A stretch of DNA of 64,000 bases from assembly GCA_025769875.1 (NCBI GenBank), contig JAGFNK010000083.1:62001-126000 (forward strand), given 5' to 3'. The position numbers and the translations under genes are program-made. Position 1 is the stretch's first letter; each line of letters opens with the position of its first letter. Origin of the DNA: Russula earlei (lineage: Eukaryota; Basidiomycota; Agaricomycetes; Russulales; Russulaceae). Positions 22,181-33,050 of the stretch are shown here, one piece after another. The notes under the pieces are model-generated. The model did not search any database. It saw only the letters and a list, made by a program, of their open reading frames with translations, and had not been told where the DNA came from.

Positions 22181-22719
22181 GGGGGAACGGAACGTGTGCG
22201 GTTGCCCGCTTCGTACGCCGCGACCAAGACCGGCCTACTTGGGCCTTGGGAGTACTGGGGGACCAACCAGACAAGCCGCAGTACACAGCTCGTCTCACCG
22301 CAGCCCCCATCAATGATATCAACCAACCCACCGAGAGCCTTCCCCAGTGGTTCGTTCAGCTCATCGGAGCTGAATCAGCCGAACTACCCTACGTCCTTGA
22401 AGAAGCCGACCGCGACACAGACTGGGGGGTCGTGGCTGACATTTTCAGATACAACTCCCTCGACACCCACCTCAGCGACCTGCTTGTCAAGCAGGACATC
22501 CTTGAAGGGGACATACGGGGCATGCGCGATGACCTGCATCGCTGCAGACGCCGCCTTGAGAGGGCCAACGCGGCGACCCAACTCGCCCACCTCGAGCTCC
22601 ATGAACCACCACAAGACGCACCTGCCCCTATCAGGGCAGGATGGAGACGTTTTGGACGAGGACGTCCAACCTTCGCCGAGGGTGATGTCACAGGAGCTTG
22701 TCGTGTTGGACGAATCTAA
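21826..22719 (+). pseudogene. D third ORF, ends inside the 3' LTR
   Basis: Starts MSTISISTPETRVSPLPSP. It stays in one frame to 22719 except for one TAA at 22093-22095, giving about 297 codons. Two regions look coiled-coil forming: QRQHKRVLELESQVTRLSQQL just before the stop, and RCRRRLERANAATQLAHLEL near the end. The last 11 codons lie in the 3' LTR (from 22686), so the LTR supplies the stop. No known domain. It corresponds in place to the third ORF of G1 and F. Confidence 0.65.
22672..22685 (+). other. D polypurine tract (weak)
   Basis: tcgccgagggtga directly precedes the 3' LTR start tgtcac. It is only partly purine, so the call rests on position. Confidence 0.5.
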
Positions 22720-22981
22720 TGCTGACAGCTCAAAGGGAAGCGATACACGCCAGCAAGGCATAGAGCTGGCAGTAAGACGTGGCACCGAAATATTCCCGTG
22801 TTCGTGTATATAACGTGTAGCTTGCGTACCATGTAGACCCCAAGTCAAATCTCCTGTCTCTTAGTCTTGTAGCCTCTCAATCGTAGTCTCTTGTCCACTC
22901 ACAGGCGTTCGGAACGCTTACTCGTACATCTATCGCTATTCAAGTCTCTCGTTATCGTCGCTACCCCAAGTGACGGTGACA
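22686..22981 (+). repeat. D 3' LTR
   Basis: 296 bp. It differs from the 5' LTR at four positions, all transitions and all at CpG versus TpG/CpA sites. The flank gtaga at 22982-22986 matches 15282-15286. Confidence 0.95.
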
Positions 22982-23413
22982 GTAGAGGCCATTACTCATC
23001 ACTGGGGGCCTCCTTACTCAGCAGCTTATGAAACATGACTGAGCATGCTCACTAAGCATTCCCTGATGCCTTACTCATCACTCATTATGCTTGATAACAA
23101 GGTTATGACTTGTCCCCTATTTAGCAGTTCCCTTGTAGTATATAAGTGCTCAATAGAATAATGAACAGTCCTCAGACTGTCCATTTGATTTGTGGCACTC
23201 TATTACTGAGGGTACTCCTTTGTGACCACCCTATCTAGTACAACCTGGCCCTCTCCTTCTGTGACCATCTCTCACAACCAGTACCAGTTCCTCTCTGGTA
23301 CTTGTTACTCATTTGGACTGTGCTTTTGCCAACTTTGTCCTTGAACTCAGTTGACTCATCTCTGTGCTCTTGTCTCACTCTTGAACTGGATTGTTCAACA
23401 GTGAGTTCTGACA
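22982..23413 (+). repeat. E1 LTR, second segment
   Basis: Resumes E1 after D. It contains gagcatgctcactaagc, TATA-like tatataag, the AGACTGTCCA start segment shared with family A, and the family 3' end ttcaacagtgagttctgaca. What follows (gccagcttctg) has no self-priming site, so this is not an obvious 5' LTR border. Confidence 0.85.
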
Positions 23414-23822
23414 GCCAGCTTCTGCTGTGGTAGTGAAAAGAGTTTTCTCTGGGAGTTGAGACACAATCTCCCTCCATCATTCTAGTTTAAAGGCAGAGAC
23501 CATCAGATCCCTTATGCTGGTCAAAATGAGGTTGCACTTAGAACAAGAACACACAAACTGGGCATCTCACACTTAAAATTGTAACATGTGCCATCTGGGT
23601 GGCCACAAAATCACATGCACACATGTATGTGTCATTGTTTCACATCATCATGCACTTTTGTTGTTTCCACTCTCCCTTTGTCCACCTCGCCACCCTTTGA
23701 TCCTCCCCTTTAAGAGTAAGCAGATCTCTTCCTTTCCTCCCTCTCCTTGCTGCTGGCCATCCCTGTTGTATGTGTGTTTGGGATGTAGCTGATGTATCAC
23801 CCTCAACATCCCTGTCACAACA
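23414..23822. other. Unassigned, non-TE-like stretch
   Basis: About 410 bp matching no other part of the window. It has pyrimidine-rich tracts (ctccctctccttgctgctgg) and short ORFs only. I see no gene or repeat. Confidence 0.5.
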
Positions 23823-23977
23823 GGCAGGAAGGGATAAGTTGACTCTGCTTATAGTCAACTCAATGGACAATAAAAGTAGAATATTTCAAGTGCTGAGTAG
23901 GCTCTGTTGTGGCCACAAATTATATTACATAAGTAATGACTTTAGTTGAGCATGAAAAATGTGACAAAAAAGGTTAA

Positions 23978-24060
23978 ATAAGGACAGTCTACTCATTCTG
24001 GCACAACTTTTAGCCAGGCTAGGGTAATATGTTGTGCTGGAATGAGTAGACTGTCCTTAT
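23978..24060. mobile_element. 83-bp MITE with about 30-bp TIRs (TSD taa)
   Basis: Starts ataaggacagtctactcatt and ends with its inverted copy. The 30-bp arms differ at two bases. It is flanked by taa at 23975-23977 and 24061-24063. It is too small to encode anything and needs a transposase in trans. A 3-bp TAA target points to PIF/Harbinger. Confidence 0.8.
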
Positions 24061-24063
24061 TAA

Positions 24064-24616
24064 GGCCCCTTTTACCAACCAAGAATTCTTGAATCTTGAA
24101 CTTGAACTTGGATTTCGGGATTTTCTGGGAGTGACAGGAGTGACAGGAGTGATGTAAGTGATATGATGTATATAATAAATTAATATGCATTTTTTTTTGT
24201 TGTCATTTGCATACTCACATATTTGGGGTTACACATGATGTGTCAGCGTCAAACTCGGAGTCGAGCAGTCCAACTCGAGCTCAACATCTGGGTGCTTGCA
24301 GCCCCATTTTCACCAGAGCTGCACATACAAAATTTGCACAAAGATGTGCACCCACACATTGGTGACACATATTCTGCCTTATGACATGCTTGCAATACCC
24401 CACTTGGAAGGAGTGGAAGGAAGGGTTAGAAAAAATATTTTACATATCACATGTAAATCCAGCAAATCACACTGGAAAATAACTCATATTTGAAATGGAC
24501 TCATATTAGTTTATTATGTCACTTACATCACACCTGTCATTCCTGTCACTCCCGGAAAATCCTGAAATCCAAGTTCAAGTTCAAGATTCAAGAATTCTTG
24601 GTTGGTAAAAGGGGCC
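24064..24616. mobile_element. Harbinger-like non-autonomous element (TSD taa)
   Basis: 553 bp with perfect ggccccttttaccaacc termini extending into imperfect TIRs of about 110 bp. It is flanked by taa at 24061-24063 and 24617-24619. GG-CC-rich ends and a TAA target are typical of PIF/Harbinger. The middle (about 24180-24500) is AT-rich with no long ORF, so it is non-autonomous. Confidence 0.78.
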
Positions 24617-24771
24617 TAACCCTTTTTTGTCACATTTTTTGTGCTCAACTAAAGTCATTACTTATGTAATATAATTTGTGGCCGCAACAGAGCCTACTCA
24701 ACACTTGAAATATTTTACTTTTATTGTCCACTGAGTTGACTATATGCAGAGTTGACTTATCCCTTCCTGCC

Positions 24772-25028
24772 CATTGTGTGTAGCCTGTGACGGAAATCTT
24801 TAGCATGCCCCTTTGCCATCTAATGCCCTTTTTTGTTGTCAGATGGGACATACCCCTCATTTGTGTGCTGGCAGGAATAAGCCAGCTGAACCAAAAATGC
24901 CATTGTTCAGTCATCATGTGCCCTCCAACAGACCAAAAGAGAGCCTGAGGCACAGTCTTTTGATTGGGTAATATATCACACAAGGGAAGCATTTTCTAGC
25001 AATGACTCTTTTTTATTTGGCTGGGGTG
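24772..25028. other. Unassigned stretch
   Basis: No match to the elements in this window and no supported gene. A minus-strand open frame at 24645-24992 runs into the palindrome arm, so I do not call it. Confidence 0.4.
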
Positions 25029-25430
25029 TCAGTTCACATTCTTCCCAGCTTCCTCAGAAATGACTGCCTTGCGGTTGACAACCCTCATCCACCTTCCCAC
25101 CTGAATGGTTGGTGTGCCACCCAAATGAAAGCTCAAACTTGAGGTATTGAGCTCATCCAGTTGCAGCATCATGGTGCTCATCCTGCACTGAGATTGTGCT
25201 GTGGAACCACTAGTAAGTGAATCAGTCTTGAATTGCAACTGAAAGACAGAAAACTCACCCATAAAGTGACCACAAGTGGAGTGCATTGTGTTGGGATTCA
25301 CTGTTGAACAATCCAGTTCAAGGGCAAGGTAAGAGCTTGGAGATGAGTCAACTGAGTTTGAGGATGAAGTTGGCGAAAAAGCACAGTCCAAACAAGTAAC
25401 AAGTACCAGAGTGGAACTGGTACTGGTCAT
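25029..25430 (-). CDS. Unrecognised 133-codon ORF crossing the E3 LTR border
   Basis: The ATG (25430) lies in the U5 part of the minus-strand E3 LTR. The frame then leaves the LTR at 25289 and runs on in unique DNA to 25029. The LTR-coded part is Ser/Thr-rich (TSTSSTLVLVT). The unique part has balanced composition (FHLGGTPTIQVGRWMRVVNR). I recognise no domain. It could be chance, an internal E-family reading frame, or a host exon now led by an LTR. A cag preceded by a pyrimidine tract near 25245 could be a splice acceptor. Confidence 0.25.
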   Translation of the reverse strand: MTSTSSTLVLVTCLDCAFSPTSSSNSVDSSPSSYLALELDCSTVNPNTMHSTCGHFMGEFSVFQLQFKTDSLTSGSTAQSQCRMSTMMLQLDELNTSSLSFHLGGTPTIQVGRWMRVVNRKAVISEEAGKNVN

Positions 25431-26219
25431 GAGAGGTGGTCATGGAAGGAGAGAGCCAGAGTGTGCTAGATAGGGTGGTCCTAAAGGAGTACCCCCAGTA
25501 GTAGAGTGCCGCAAATTAAATGGACAGTCTGAAGACTGTCCGCTACTTTATTGAGTGCTTATATACTACAAGGGAACTGCTTAATGGGGAACAAGTCATA
25601 ACCTTGTTATCAAGCACACTTGACAGATGAGTAAGAAGTTGGAGTATGCTTACTGAGCATGCTCAGTCATGCTCAGTAAGCTGCTGAGTAAGAAGGCTCA
25701 TATTGATGAGTAAGAGCATGCAAAGCACCTGATTCATTTACTGTTAGTTAGTTTAGGGCCAGTCATCTGAGGACTTGTGGTTTGGTCCAGGGAATAGAGT
25801 TGTCCATAAGGCCCCTTATATAGTTCTATTAGAGTCCTTAGACTCGACCCTAATATCCCTATTAAGGTCCTTAGTATTGCCTTATAGTTCATTCTAAGGT
25901 TATTAGAGTTAGTCTAATAATGTGTTATAGGGCCTATAGTATCTTCATTAGTGCCTCTTGTAGAGCACTTTGGGTCGTCCTAAAGGGTTTTTAGGGAGCC
26001 TATAATACTGTATTATATTGCTAGAAGGGTTGCCACTAAGAAGGGCTTGTTGTATGTCGATTGTGCCAAGAATCAATTGTGTGACAATGCACGTGCAATA
26101 TTGTGGACACCTCTACTCACCCCTTTTGTCCATGTGAACAGGGTGGCATCATAGAGGCTGGGTTTTCTCTAATAAGGAAGGGTCCTTCAGGGGCCCTCTC
26201 TGGGAAATAGTTCATGACA
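25289..26219 (-). repeat. LTR E3 (flanks do not match)
   Basis: 931 bp in minus orientation. The start tgtcatgaac at 26219 and the R/U5 part match E2 (gttgaacaatccagttcaag, agtctgaagactgtcc). The flanks cattg (25284-25288) and tgctg (26220-26224) differ. No primer site or polypurine tract adjoins either side, so it may be a recombinant LTR. Confidence 0.8.
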
Positions 26220-26376
26220 TGCTGGATGATGGACTTGAAGATGTTGGGATACAACATGTTCAACCTCAAGAGCAAGAGAATGGGCTAGGTGAAGGTGAGG
26301 TGGGTGTGAGAAGCAATGTACAGTGTCCAACTGATGTGTGGAAGCAAGGAAGCAACTCAAAAAAAACAAGCATATG

Positions 26377-27642
26377 TGTTACAACATTTTCCCTTTACGT
26401 TTAATTCTTACCTTTTACTATGGACTGTTGCTTCCATACGTCCCTTTACTTACTGGTCTTGTGAACTCTTATGTCTTGTGATCCTTTCTCTGTTATCATG
26501 TGATCCATACATGTCCAGGTAACATTGGATTGCTGTTACTTTCCCTTTGTTTGGTTCTCTTTCCTTTTATATTTGCTTCTTAGTTTTGACTGTGCAATGC
26601 TGTGCACTGTTGAACCGGAACCCAAACAGATCAAAGAAGGCGAAGACCTTCATACAAGGTTCAAGATCCGCTCATAGATGTTACGTGTTAGACAGAACTT
26701 TAGTATATGCGCTTATGGCAATAGGGTTACGCATACTACGCTATCTATCACAAGATGCAGCCTTATGCTGCATCTAGAACATTTCCACATCATGCGTCAC
26801 TCAATGCGCGATATAGTGGACACCTGTAGTCACCTCTTTTGGACTTAGGAACAGCCCTGGGTCATAGAGGTATAAATACCATACTTGTAGACGAGTATAC
26901 ACATTGCTCTACAACCCAATATAACTTGAGCATTAGCACAACCTCTAAGGTGGGTTGCTTGGCCTGTTAGCTGCGCTCTATGCCGTGCAACATGCACCTA
27001 CTGTGCAGCACAGTCATTTGCTTCTGACTCATTTGTGGCCTAATTTCTATGACTCCTACTTATTATGACTCCTACTATACTAGTAGCACAGTCAAAGTGC
27101 AGCTATTGCTGCACTTCTCCTGTATATATAAGCTCAGTACTTTGTGACCAAAGCCCTAAGCTTGGTCTCTTGTAGAATCCAACCTACTCTTGTCCAACAT
27201 TTTCACCTGCAACCCACTCCACTCCTAATCCTCAAACCACATCCACCTCTCCATTTCATCAACTCCTCACACACACACACCATCTACCATCTACTCTCTC
27301 TCCCTATCCCTAAGAGTCTCTCTTCACTCTACTGAGAAGAGCTCTCCTCCTTAAAGACCTACCTTCCTCTCCTCTCTGCATGTTCAAGGTCTATGACAGA
27401 CTTGAATGCATATAGCTAGTGGAGCCGGCCCTAGTCTATCCCATTACAATTTACCCTGGCTTCTCAACAGACCAAGTCATACTAGGAAGGGTCTATTGGC
27501 CATGACCTGTTTAGCATAAAACACTTTGACCGCTGCAGGGATCCTTATCCTTTACAACAGGAACCAGCCCATTCTTCAAACTCACCTTTACTACCAAACT
27601 TGTCTTCAGGCTTGAGAACTGACATGGCTAGTTACCATGACA
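26377..27642 (+). repeat. F 5' LTR carrying a solo Copia LTR
   Basis: tgttacaac...ccatgaca, about 876 bp without the inserted Copia LTR. It matches F1 and F2. TATA tatatata is at 27123-27130 and the primer segment aagcttggtct at 27158-27168. It has a PPT-independent left border with flank atatg; no partner flank is in the window. Confidence 0.9.
26608..26992 (+). repeat. Solo Copia LTR (TSD tgcac)
   Basis: 385 bp, tgttgaacc...gtgcaaca, the same family and length as 14499-14883. It is flanked by tgcac at 26603-26607 and 26993-26997, and inserted in the F 5' LTR. Confidence 0.95.
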
Positions 27643-27644
27643 TC

Positions 27645-27655
27645 AGACCAAGCTT
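27645..27655 (+). promoter_or_regulatory. F self-priming primer-binding site
   Basis: agaccaagctt begins 2 nt after the 5' LTR. It is the exact complement of aagcttggtct at 27158-27168, about 35 nt past the TATA box. Confidence 0.82.
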
Positions 27656-27657
27656 TA

Positions 27658-28486
27658 TGTCAAGACACGTACTGCTGATCACTAAGGACTCAGGAGCAGG
27701 TGGGCAAGGGTCAGAACAGATGGTACACGGCGTAGGCAGCGTTGAACAAGAGGACAAGCCAAATGACTAGAATGTACCAGATGGGGACTGGCACATGTTG
27801 CAGGAGGCAGAGGCAAAGAGCAGAGGCCAGTGCAGCGAAGGGGCTTTAAACAAGGCGGTCGTTGAAGAGTACCTTGGAGGCAGGGGAAGTCTTTAAACTG
27901 AGCGGTCGCAGGGGAGTACCCAGGAAGATGCGAGTATCACAAATGGACAGTCTGACGACTGCCATGCTTCTTTGGGGCTTATATACAGTGCACAGGGTTG
28001 ATTACAAAGAACTGGAACTATTCTAGACCCTCTGGTACCATCCAATAGGACTACAGAGGCATAAACTTGCTTGTGTCAAGTTTCAGGCTTACTGAGCGCA
28101 TTACTGAGCATTGTGGAGCGATGACATCATTATGATGTCACTGTGGAGCGCTTAGTGAGCCTATGAGGTCACTGTGGAGTCGCTCAGTCAGCTATGATGT
28201 CATTGGGGCCTTGATGATGTCAGATGAGTTGTGCAACAGTTTCTAAGAGTTTGTGCCACTGTTTTGGGTTCCTGGTGGCTGGGTGACCATGTGGCTGCCA
28301 CGCGATGATTACCTGATTAGGAAACAGGTGCCTGGTCGTGTTATAGTGTCTTTGCAATAGCAATATCTTGCACCGCAGGAGGGATATCCCAAGAAACGGA
28401 AGGGAGTTGGTAATGCAAAGTGAGAGAAGTCTCTCTTGAGTGGAATAGGACAATATTCGGCCAGTACCTGGCCTTGGTTCGTAACA
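27658..28486 (-). repeat. Solo LTR A4 (TSD cttta)
   Basis: 829 bp, minus orientation, tgtcaagacac...ttcgtaaca, with cttta at 27653-27657 and 28487-28491. It lies in the F leader, right after the primer site. Confidence 0.95.
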
Positions 28487-28511
28487 CTTTATGCTTCACA
28501 ATAGCTTCTAC

Positions 28512-30328
28512 ATCAGAATTACCTGTCATCCCCAAACCTTCTATCAAACCAGCTTCCTCATCTAACCCTCTTGAACACCAAACTGTCACTTGACACAATC
28601 AAGACAACCTACCCAAATGAATCACTGGTAAAGCCTTTTGGCAGGACACCCCACCAGAAGTAGGATACTACCTCCACATCAAAAATCTTTATCACCCTAT
28701 CAAATTTATCAACAGACGTTGGTACAGACTTGATAGATGATATGTTGGAATTCACCTTGAATATGCCACTCACAAAGGCCTTCTCCTTAATAACAAAGAA
28801 TACGGTTTAGGATCTTGGGACAAATCAGATCCCCAGTACCAATGTTTTCAATATCAACCCTCACCCTCTCTAGGAAGACATCATTTATCTTCTGTGGAAG
28901 AATCCAATCAACCTTCCTCTTGACCTTGAACTACACAACCTTCACCCAGGTTATCACCTGTACATCTAGCAGTAGAAGCTGCAATTGCACCTGAACCACC
29001 CATTCTACCACAAAGGATCTTTGGTATCACTTGCATACCCACTCCTAGACCTCCTTCTCCTCCTACCCCACCCAGACCTCCTACTCCTACTCCTCCTCCT
29101 CCACCAAGTCCCCAAACTATGGCTGCCATAGTTCCAATCCCTTCTAATGGAGCAGTCAGGGGAAACCCACCATCTATCTTTGATGGAGACCGCTCCCAAT
29201 CCTCCAAATTCATGAGAGAGTTTGCCATCTTTTGCAATATGAATGATGAGAACTCTCTCTTTAACAATCCCTATAGATGAGTTAATGCTTGTCTATCCTT
29301 TATAAGGGGCCCTAATGTGGACCATTGGGTTGACACTCAACTGGAAACACTCAACAATAGTGTCAACACTGCTGGAGTACTCAGGACCAACAAAGCTCTA
29401 TGGAATGACTTTATAACTGTGTTTAACAATGCCTTTACTGATACTAATAAGAGGCAAAACATGTTCAATAAACTAGCTGTTCTAAGGCAACAAGGACCTG
29501 ACCTTGACTCCTATATCGTCACCTTTACCAACCTTGCCAATGATGCAGGATATGACCTAAATGCAAATGGAACTCTAGACTATTTTGCTAGAGGTCTTAG
29601 TAGGCCATTACTCAATAATGTTCTAACAAGGGAAACCCTACCTACCACATTCATGGAATGGACTGAAGCAGCTAGAAAGGAACACAACAAATATACCATT
29701 AGGCAAAGTTAAATGGGAGATATATGCAATATCGCATGTAATCCCCAACATTTCCTTAACTTCTGCCCTACCAATACCACATTCCACCCTCCTCCTGGAC
29801 CACCTCCTAGGGCCAATCCTACATTTGTACCAAGGAACCCTACAGGTCAATTTATTCCTAGGGGCAACAATCAAGTAGTTCCAATGGACATTGATTGTGC
29901 TAGAGTGGCCACTACTGAGCAAGAGAAGAATCAACACCAAATCAAAGGTCATTGCTTCTTTTGCTCTAAACAAGGACATATTGCTAGTAAATGTCCTAAT
30001 AAGTCGACCACCTTCAAGTTGGTTCCTATAAAAACATGTCTGGTTGAAGTTATAGAATGACATGAATACCAGGAACTGTACTATCCTGAAGAACAGGTCA
30101 ACACTCACGTTCATTCAGCTCAAACTGATGAACAGCCAACCAAATTATCAGGAAAATCCTCCTGATGATCAACCAGCCCAACAACCCACTCAACAGGAGA
30201 CACAAGCTCCTGATGAAGGGCCATCTCCTGAGGAAGTTGTGGCTATAATGTCTGGATATTCTGAAGAACAACGTTGCTCATGGGCTACTGCCATGGTCAA
30301 TAATGGCATGGATTTTCCCCCAGCTTGA
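28512..30328 (+). pseudogene. gag: F gag with CCHC knuckle, several stops
   Basis: An N-terminal YHPIKFINRRWYRLDR-like segment is followed by a Pro-rich hinge (PPSPPTPPRPPTPTPPPPPS). The capsid-like part has PPSIFDGDRSQSSKF, ALWNDFITVFNNAF and YIVTFTNLANDAGY. The knuckle CFFCSKQGHIASKC is at about 29962-30000. The C-terminal tail 30062-30328 (EEVVAIMSGYSEEQ) parallels the end of D Gag. In-frame stops occur at several places (for example about 29278 and 29710), so it is dead. Confidence 0.82.
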
Positions 30329-30760
30329 ACTACCTGGCCTTAGTTCAAGCTGTCTTCCCTAGTGATGTATTTGTAGCAAGACTCAATTCAATCAAAGTTC
30401 CTGTTCAAGTACACACTAGTGGACAAAGAGCTGATCTCATTGCTCTCTTGGACAGTGGAGCAACCAACAACTTCATTCACAAGAATATCATCACTTGCTA
30501 CAGATTCTCAGTTACCACTCTACAAAAGCCAAAAATCATGCACAATTTAGATGGTACTCACAATAAAGCTGGTACTGTCACAGAAGCAGTCAACCTTTAC
30601 ATTTGATTTAAGGGACAAGAACATCAAATGCACTTCTATGTCACTGAAATATCCACCGATGACATGCTTCTTGGCTTCCCATTCCTCTGTGCTACCAACC
30701 CTACTATTGATTGGACTAAAGGAACCCTTGAGGATACTGTTGTAGCCTCTACTTGGGGTG
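30325..30760 (+). pseudogene. pol: F aspartic protease
   Basis: Active site ALLDSGATNNF at 30451-30465, then HNLDGTHNKAGTV and, after a stop near 30604, DDMLLGFPFLCATNPTIDW. The frame is interrupted at STWG by A+ and resumes at 49777. Confidence 0.85.
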
Positions 30761-32129
30761 TGTTATGAACCAAGGCCAGGTACTGGCCGTATATTGTCCT
30801 ATTCTACTCAAGAGAGACCTCTCTCACCTTGCATTACCAACTCCCTTCTGTTTCTTGGGCTATCCCTCCTGTGGTGCAAGATATCGCTATTGCAAAGGCA
30901 CCATAACACGACCAGGCACCCATTTCCTAATCGGGTAATCATCACGTGGCAGCCACATGGTCACCCAGCCACCAAGAACCCGAAACAGCAGCACAAACTC
31001 TTAGAAACTGTTGCATAACTCATCTGACATCATCAAGGCTCCAATGACATCATGGCTGACTGAGCAACTCCACAGTGACCTCATAGGCTTGCTAAGTGCT
31101 CCACAGTGACATCATAATGATGTCATCGCTCCACAAAGATCAGTAATGCGCTCAGTAAGCCTGAAACTTGACACAAGCAAATTTATGCCTCTGTAGTCCT
31201 ATTGGATGGTACCAAAGTGTTAAGATCAGATTGATCTTATTGCTGACTCTTAGTGGAAGAGTTGCTTGATTTAGTTCAAGCACTAAACTTTGATTCCTTT
31301 GATATTATCTCAGGAAGAATAGATGTAAGAGAAGAGAGGGGCCTCTTCCACCTGGAGTTCTCCTATAGACTGAGCAGAGAGTTTTAACAAGATGAATGTT
31401 TCTTGTTATGAAAAGAGTAAGTCGAGCGTAAGGCTCAACTTCACAGTACCACAGACTATTTATATGATATCTCCACAACTACTGATCCGATTCGTACGAA
31501 ACTTGAGGTACACATAGCTGAGAACCAGTAGTATCCACATACGTAGAGCGCAATTTGAGAATGTCAGAAATGACTCACGCGTGAGTCATTCCTTCCTAGT
31601 ATCTGTCATCAATCAGTAAGTAGTGAGTAAGCCATTACCAACCAATCAGTAAGCAGATCAATAAGCGATCACCAATCTAGATGAGTAAACACAAATGAGT
31701 CACCAGAGCATAGGTAAGCAGACGAGAACAAGGAGGCACAAGAATCCTAACACAAAGGGTCTAGAATAGTTCCAGTTCTTTGTAATCGACCCTGTACACT
31801 GTATATAAGCCCCAATGAAGCATGGCAGTCGTCAGACTGTCCATTTGTGATACTCTCATCCTCCTGGGTACTCCCCTGCAACCGCTCAGTTTAAAGATTC
31901 CCCTCGCCTCCAAGGTACTCTTCAACGACTGCCTTGTTTGTAGCCCCTTCGCTGCACTGGCCTCTAGTCTTCGCCTTTGCCTCTTGCAACACCTACCAGT
32001 CCCTATCTGGTACTTCCTCGTCATTTGGCTCATCCTCCTGTTCAACACCGCCCTCGCTGTGTACCATCTGTTCCGACCCTTGCCCACCTGCTCCTGAGTC
32101 CTTAGTGATCAGCAGTACATGTCTTGACA
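30761..32129 (+). repeat. A+ 5' LTR (A5) with nested B1
   Basis: 829 bp once B1 and one TSD are removed. TATA is at 31802-31809 and the primer segment agactgtcca at 31834-31843. Confidence 0.93.
31218..31752 (-). repeat. Solo LTR B1 (TSD caaag)
   Basis: 535 bp, tgttaagatc...cctaaca, with caaag at 31213-31217 and 31753-31757. A TATA-like tataaata on the minus strand suggests minus orientation. It is related to B2. The internal part of family B is not in the window. Confidence 0.93.
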
Positions 32130-32131
32130 TC

Positions 32132-32141
32132 TGGACAGTCT
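32132..32141 (+). promoter_or_regulatory. A self-priming primer-binding site
   Basis: tggacagtct begins 2 nt after the 5' LTR. It is the exact complement of agactgtcca at 31834-31843, 32 nt past the TATA start. The first 92 bp of the A leader (32130-32221) survive here. Confidence 0.78.
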
Positions 32142-32221
32142 CTCATCATCCCTGTATTGACCAGCCAATGCTCAAGTGTCCACTCCTAACTCCCCCACTT
32201 TGGTTAACACCTCCTTGTGCC

Positions 32222-33050
32222 TGTTACGAACCAAGGCCAGGGCCTGGCCATAGATTGTCCTCTTTCACTCAGGAGAGACCTCTCTCACTTTGCATTGCTG
32301 ACTCCCTTCCATTTTCTGGGCTATCCCTCCTGCGGTACAAGATATCGCTATTGCAAAGGCACTATAACACAACCAGGCACCCGTTTCCTATTCGGGTAAT
32401 CATCGCGTGGCAGCCACATGGCCACCCAGCCACCAAGGACCCAAAACAGTGGCACAAACTCTTAGAAACTGTTGCATAAATCATCTGATGTCATCAAGGC
32501 TCCAATGACATCATGGCTGACTGAGCGACTCCACGGTGACCTCATAGGCTCACTAAGCGCTCCACAGTGACATCATATTGATGTCATCGCTCCACAACAA
32601 TCAGTAATGCGCTCAGTAAGCCTGAAACTTGACACAAGCAAGTTTATGCCTCTGTAGTCCTATTGGATGGTACCAAAGAGTCTAGAATAGTCCCAGGTCT
32701 TTGTAATCGACCTTGTACACTGTATATAAGCCCCAATGAAGCATGGCAGTCGTCAGACTGTCCATTTGTGATACTCTCATCTTCCTGGGTACTCCCCTGC
32801 GACCGCTAAGTTTAAAGATTCCCCTCGCTTCCAAGGTACTCTTCAACGACCGCCTTGTCTAAAGCCCCTTCGCTGCACTGTCCTCCAGTCTTCGACTCTG
32901 CCTCTTGCAACACCTACCAGTCCCTATCTGGTACCTCCTCGTCGTTTGGCTCATCCTCCTGTTCAACGCCACCTTCGCCGCGTATCATCTGTTCTGACCT
33001 TTGCCCACCTGCTCCTGAGTCCTTAGTGATCAGCAGTACATGTCTTGACA
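32222..33050 (+). repeat. LTR A6 with mismatched flanks (recombinant)
   Basis: 829-bp A-family LTR. The flanks are gtgcc (32217-32221) and atgtg (33051-33055). It joins the A+ leader on the left to the interior of an inverted C element on the right. Unequal recombination between two A LTRs, deleting what lay between, would give exactly this. Confidence 0.85.

Larger units (their letters stand above)
15287..22981 (+). mobile_element. Gypsy element D, best preserved full-length copy (TSD gtaga)
   Basis: 7695 bp with 296-bp LTRs that differ at only four sites and 5-bp flanks gtaga (15282-15286 and 22982-22986). It holds a full gag, a pol in the -1 frame and a third ORF. Removing solo LTR A3 restores a continuous pol reading frame. 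The visible lesions are one TGA in the RT, one TAA in ORF3, an RNase H Asp-to-Asn change and the A3 insertion. It is inserted in the E1 LTR. Confidence 0.95.
23823..24771. repeat. Palindromic foldback element holding two nested DNA elements
   Basis: The outer arms 23823-23974 and about 24620-24771 are inverted copies of each other (ggcaggaagggataag... against its complement). They meet at a central TAA between aaaaaaggt and ccctttttt. The arms align over about 150 bp with scattered differences. Without the inserts it is an almost spacer-less palindrome of about 305 bp, as in foldback MITEs. Outer TSDs are not clear. Confidence 0.75.

Noticed and set aside
24645..24992. 115-codon minus-strand ORF
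   Set aside because: Its C-terminal half lies in the arm of the palindrome, with no recognisable domain and odd composition.
25240..25265. A 20-nt intron (gtgagt...ttcag) in the 25029-25430 ORF
   Set aside because: Far shorter than fungal introns normally are. The acceptor-like site may belong to a longer intron but cannot be shown here.
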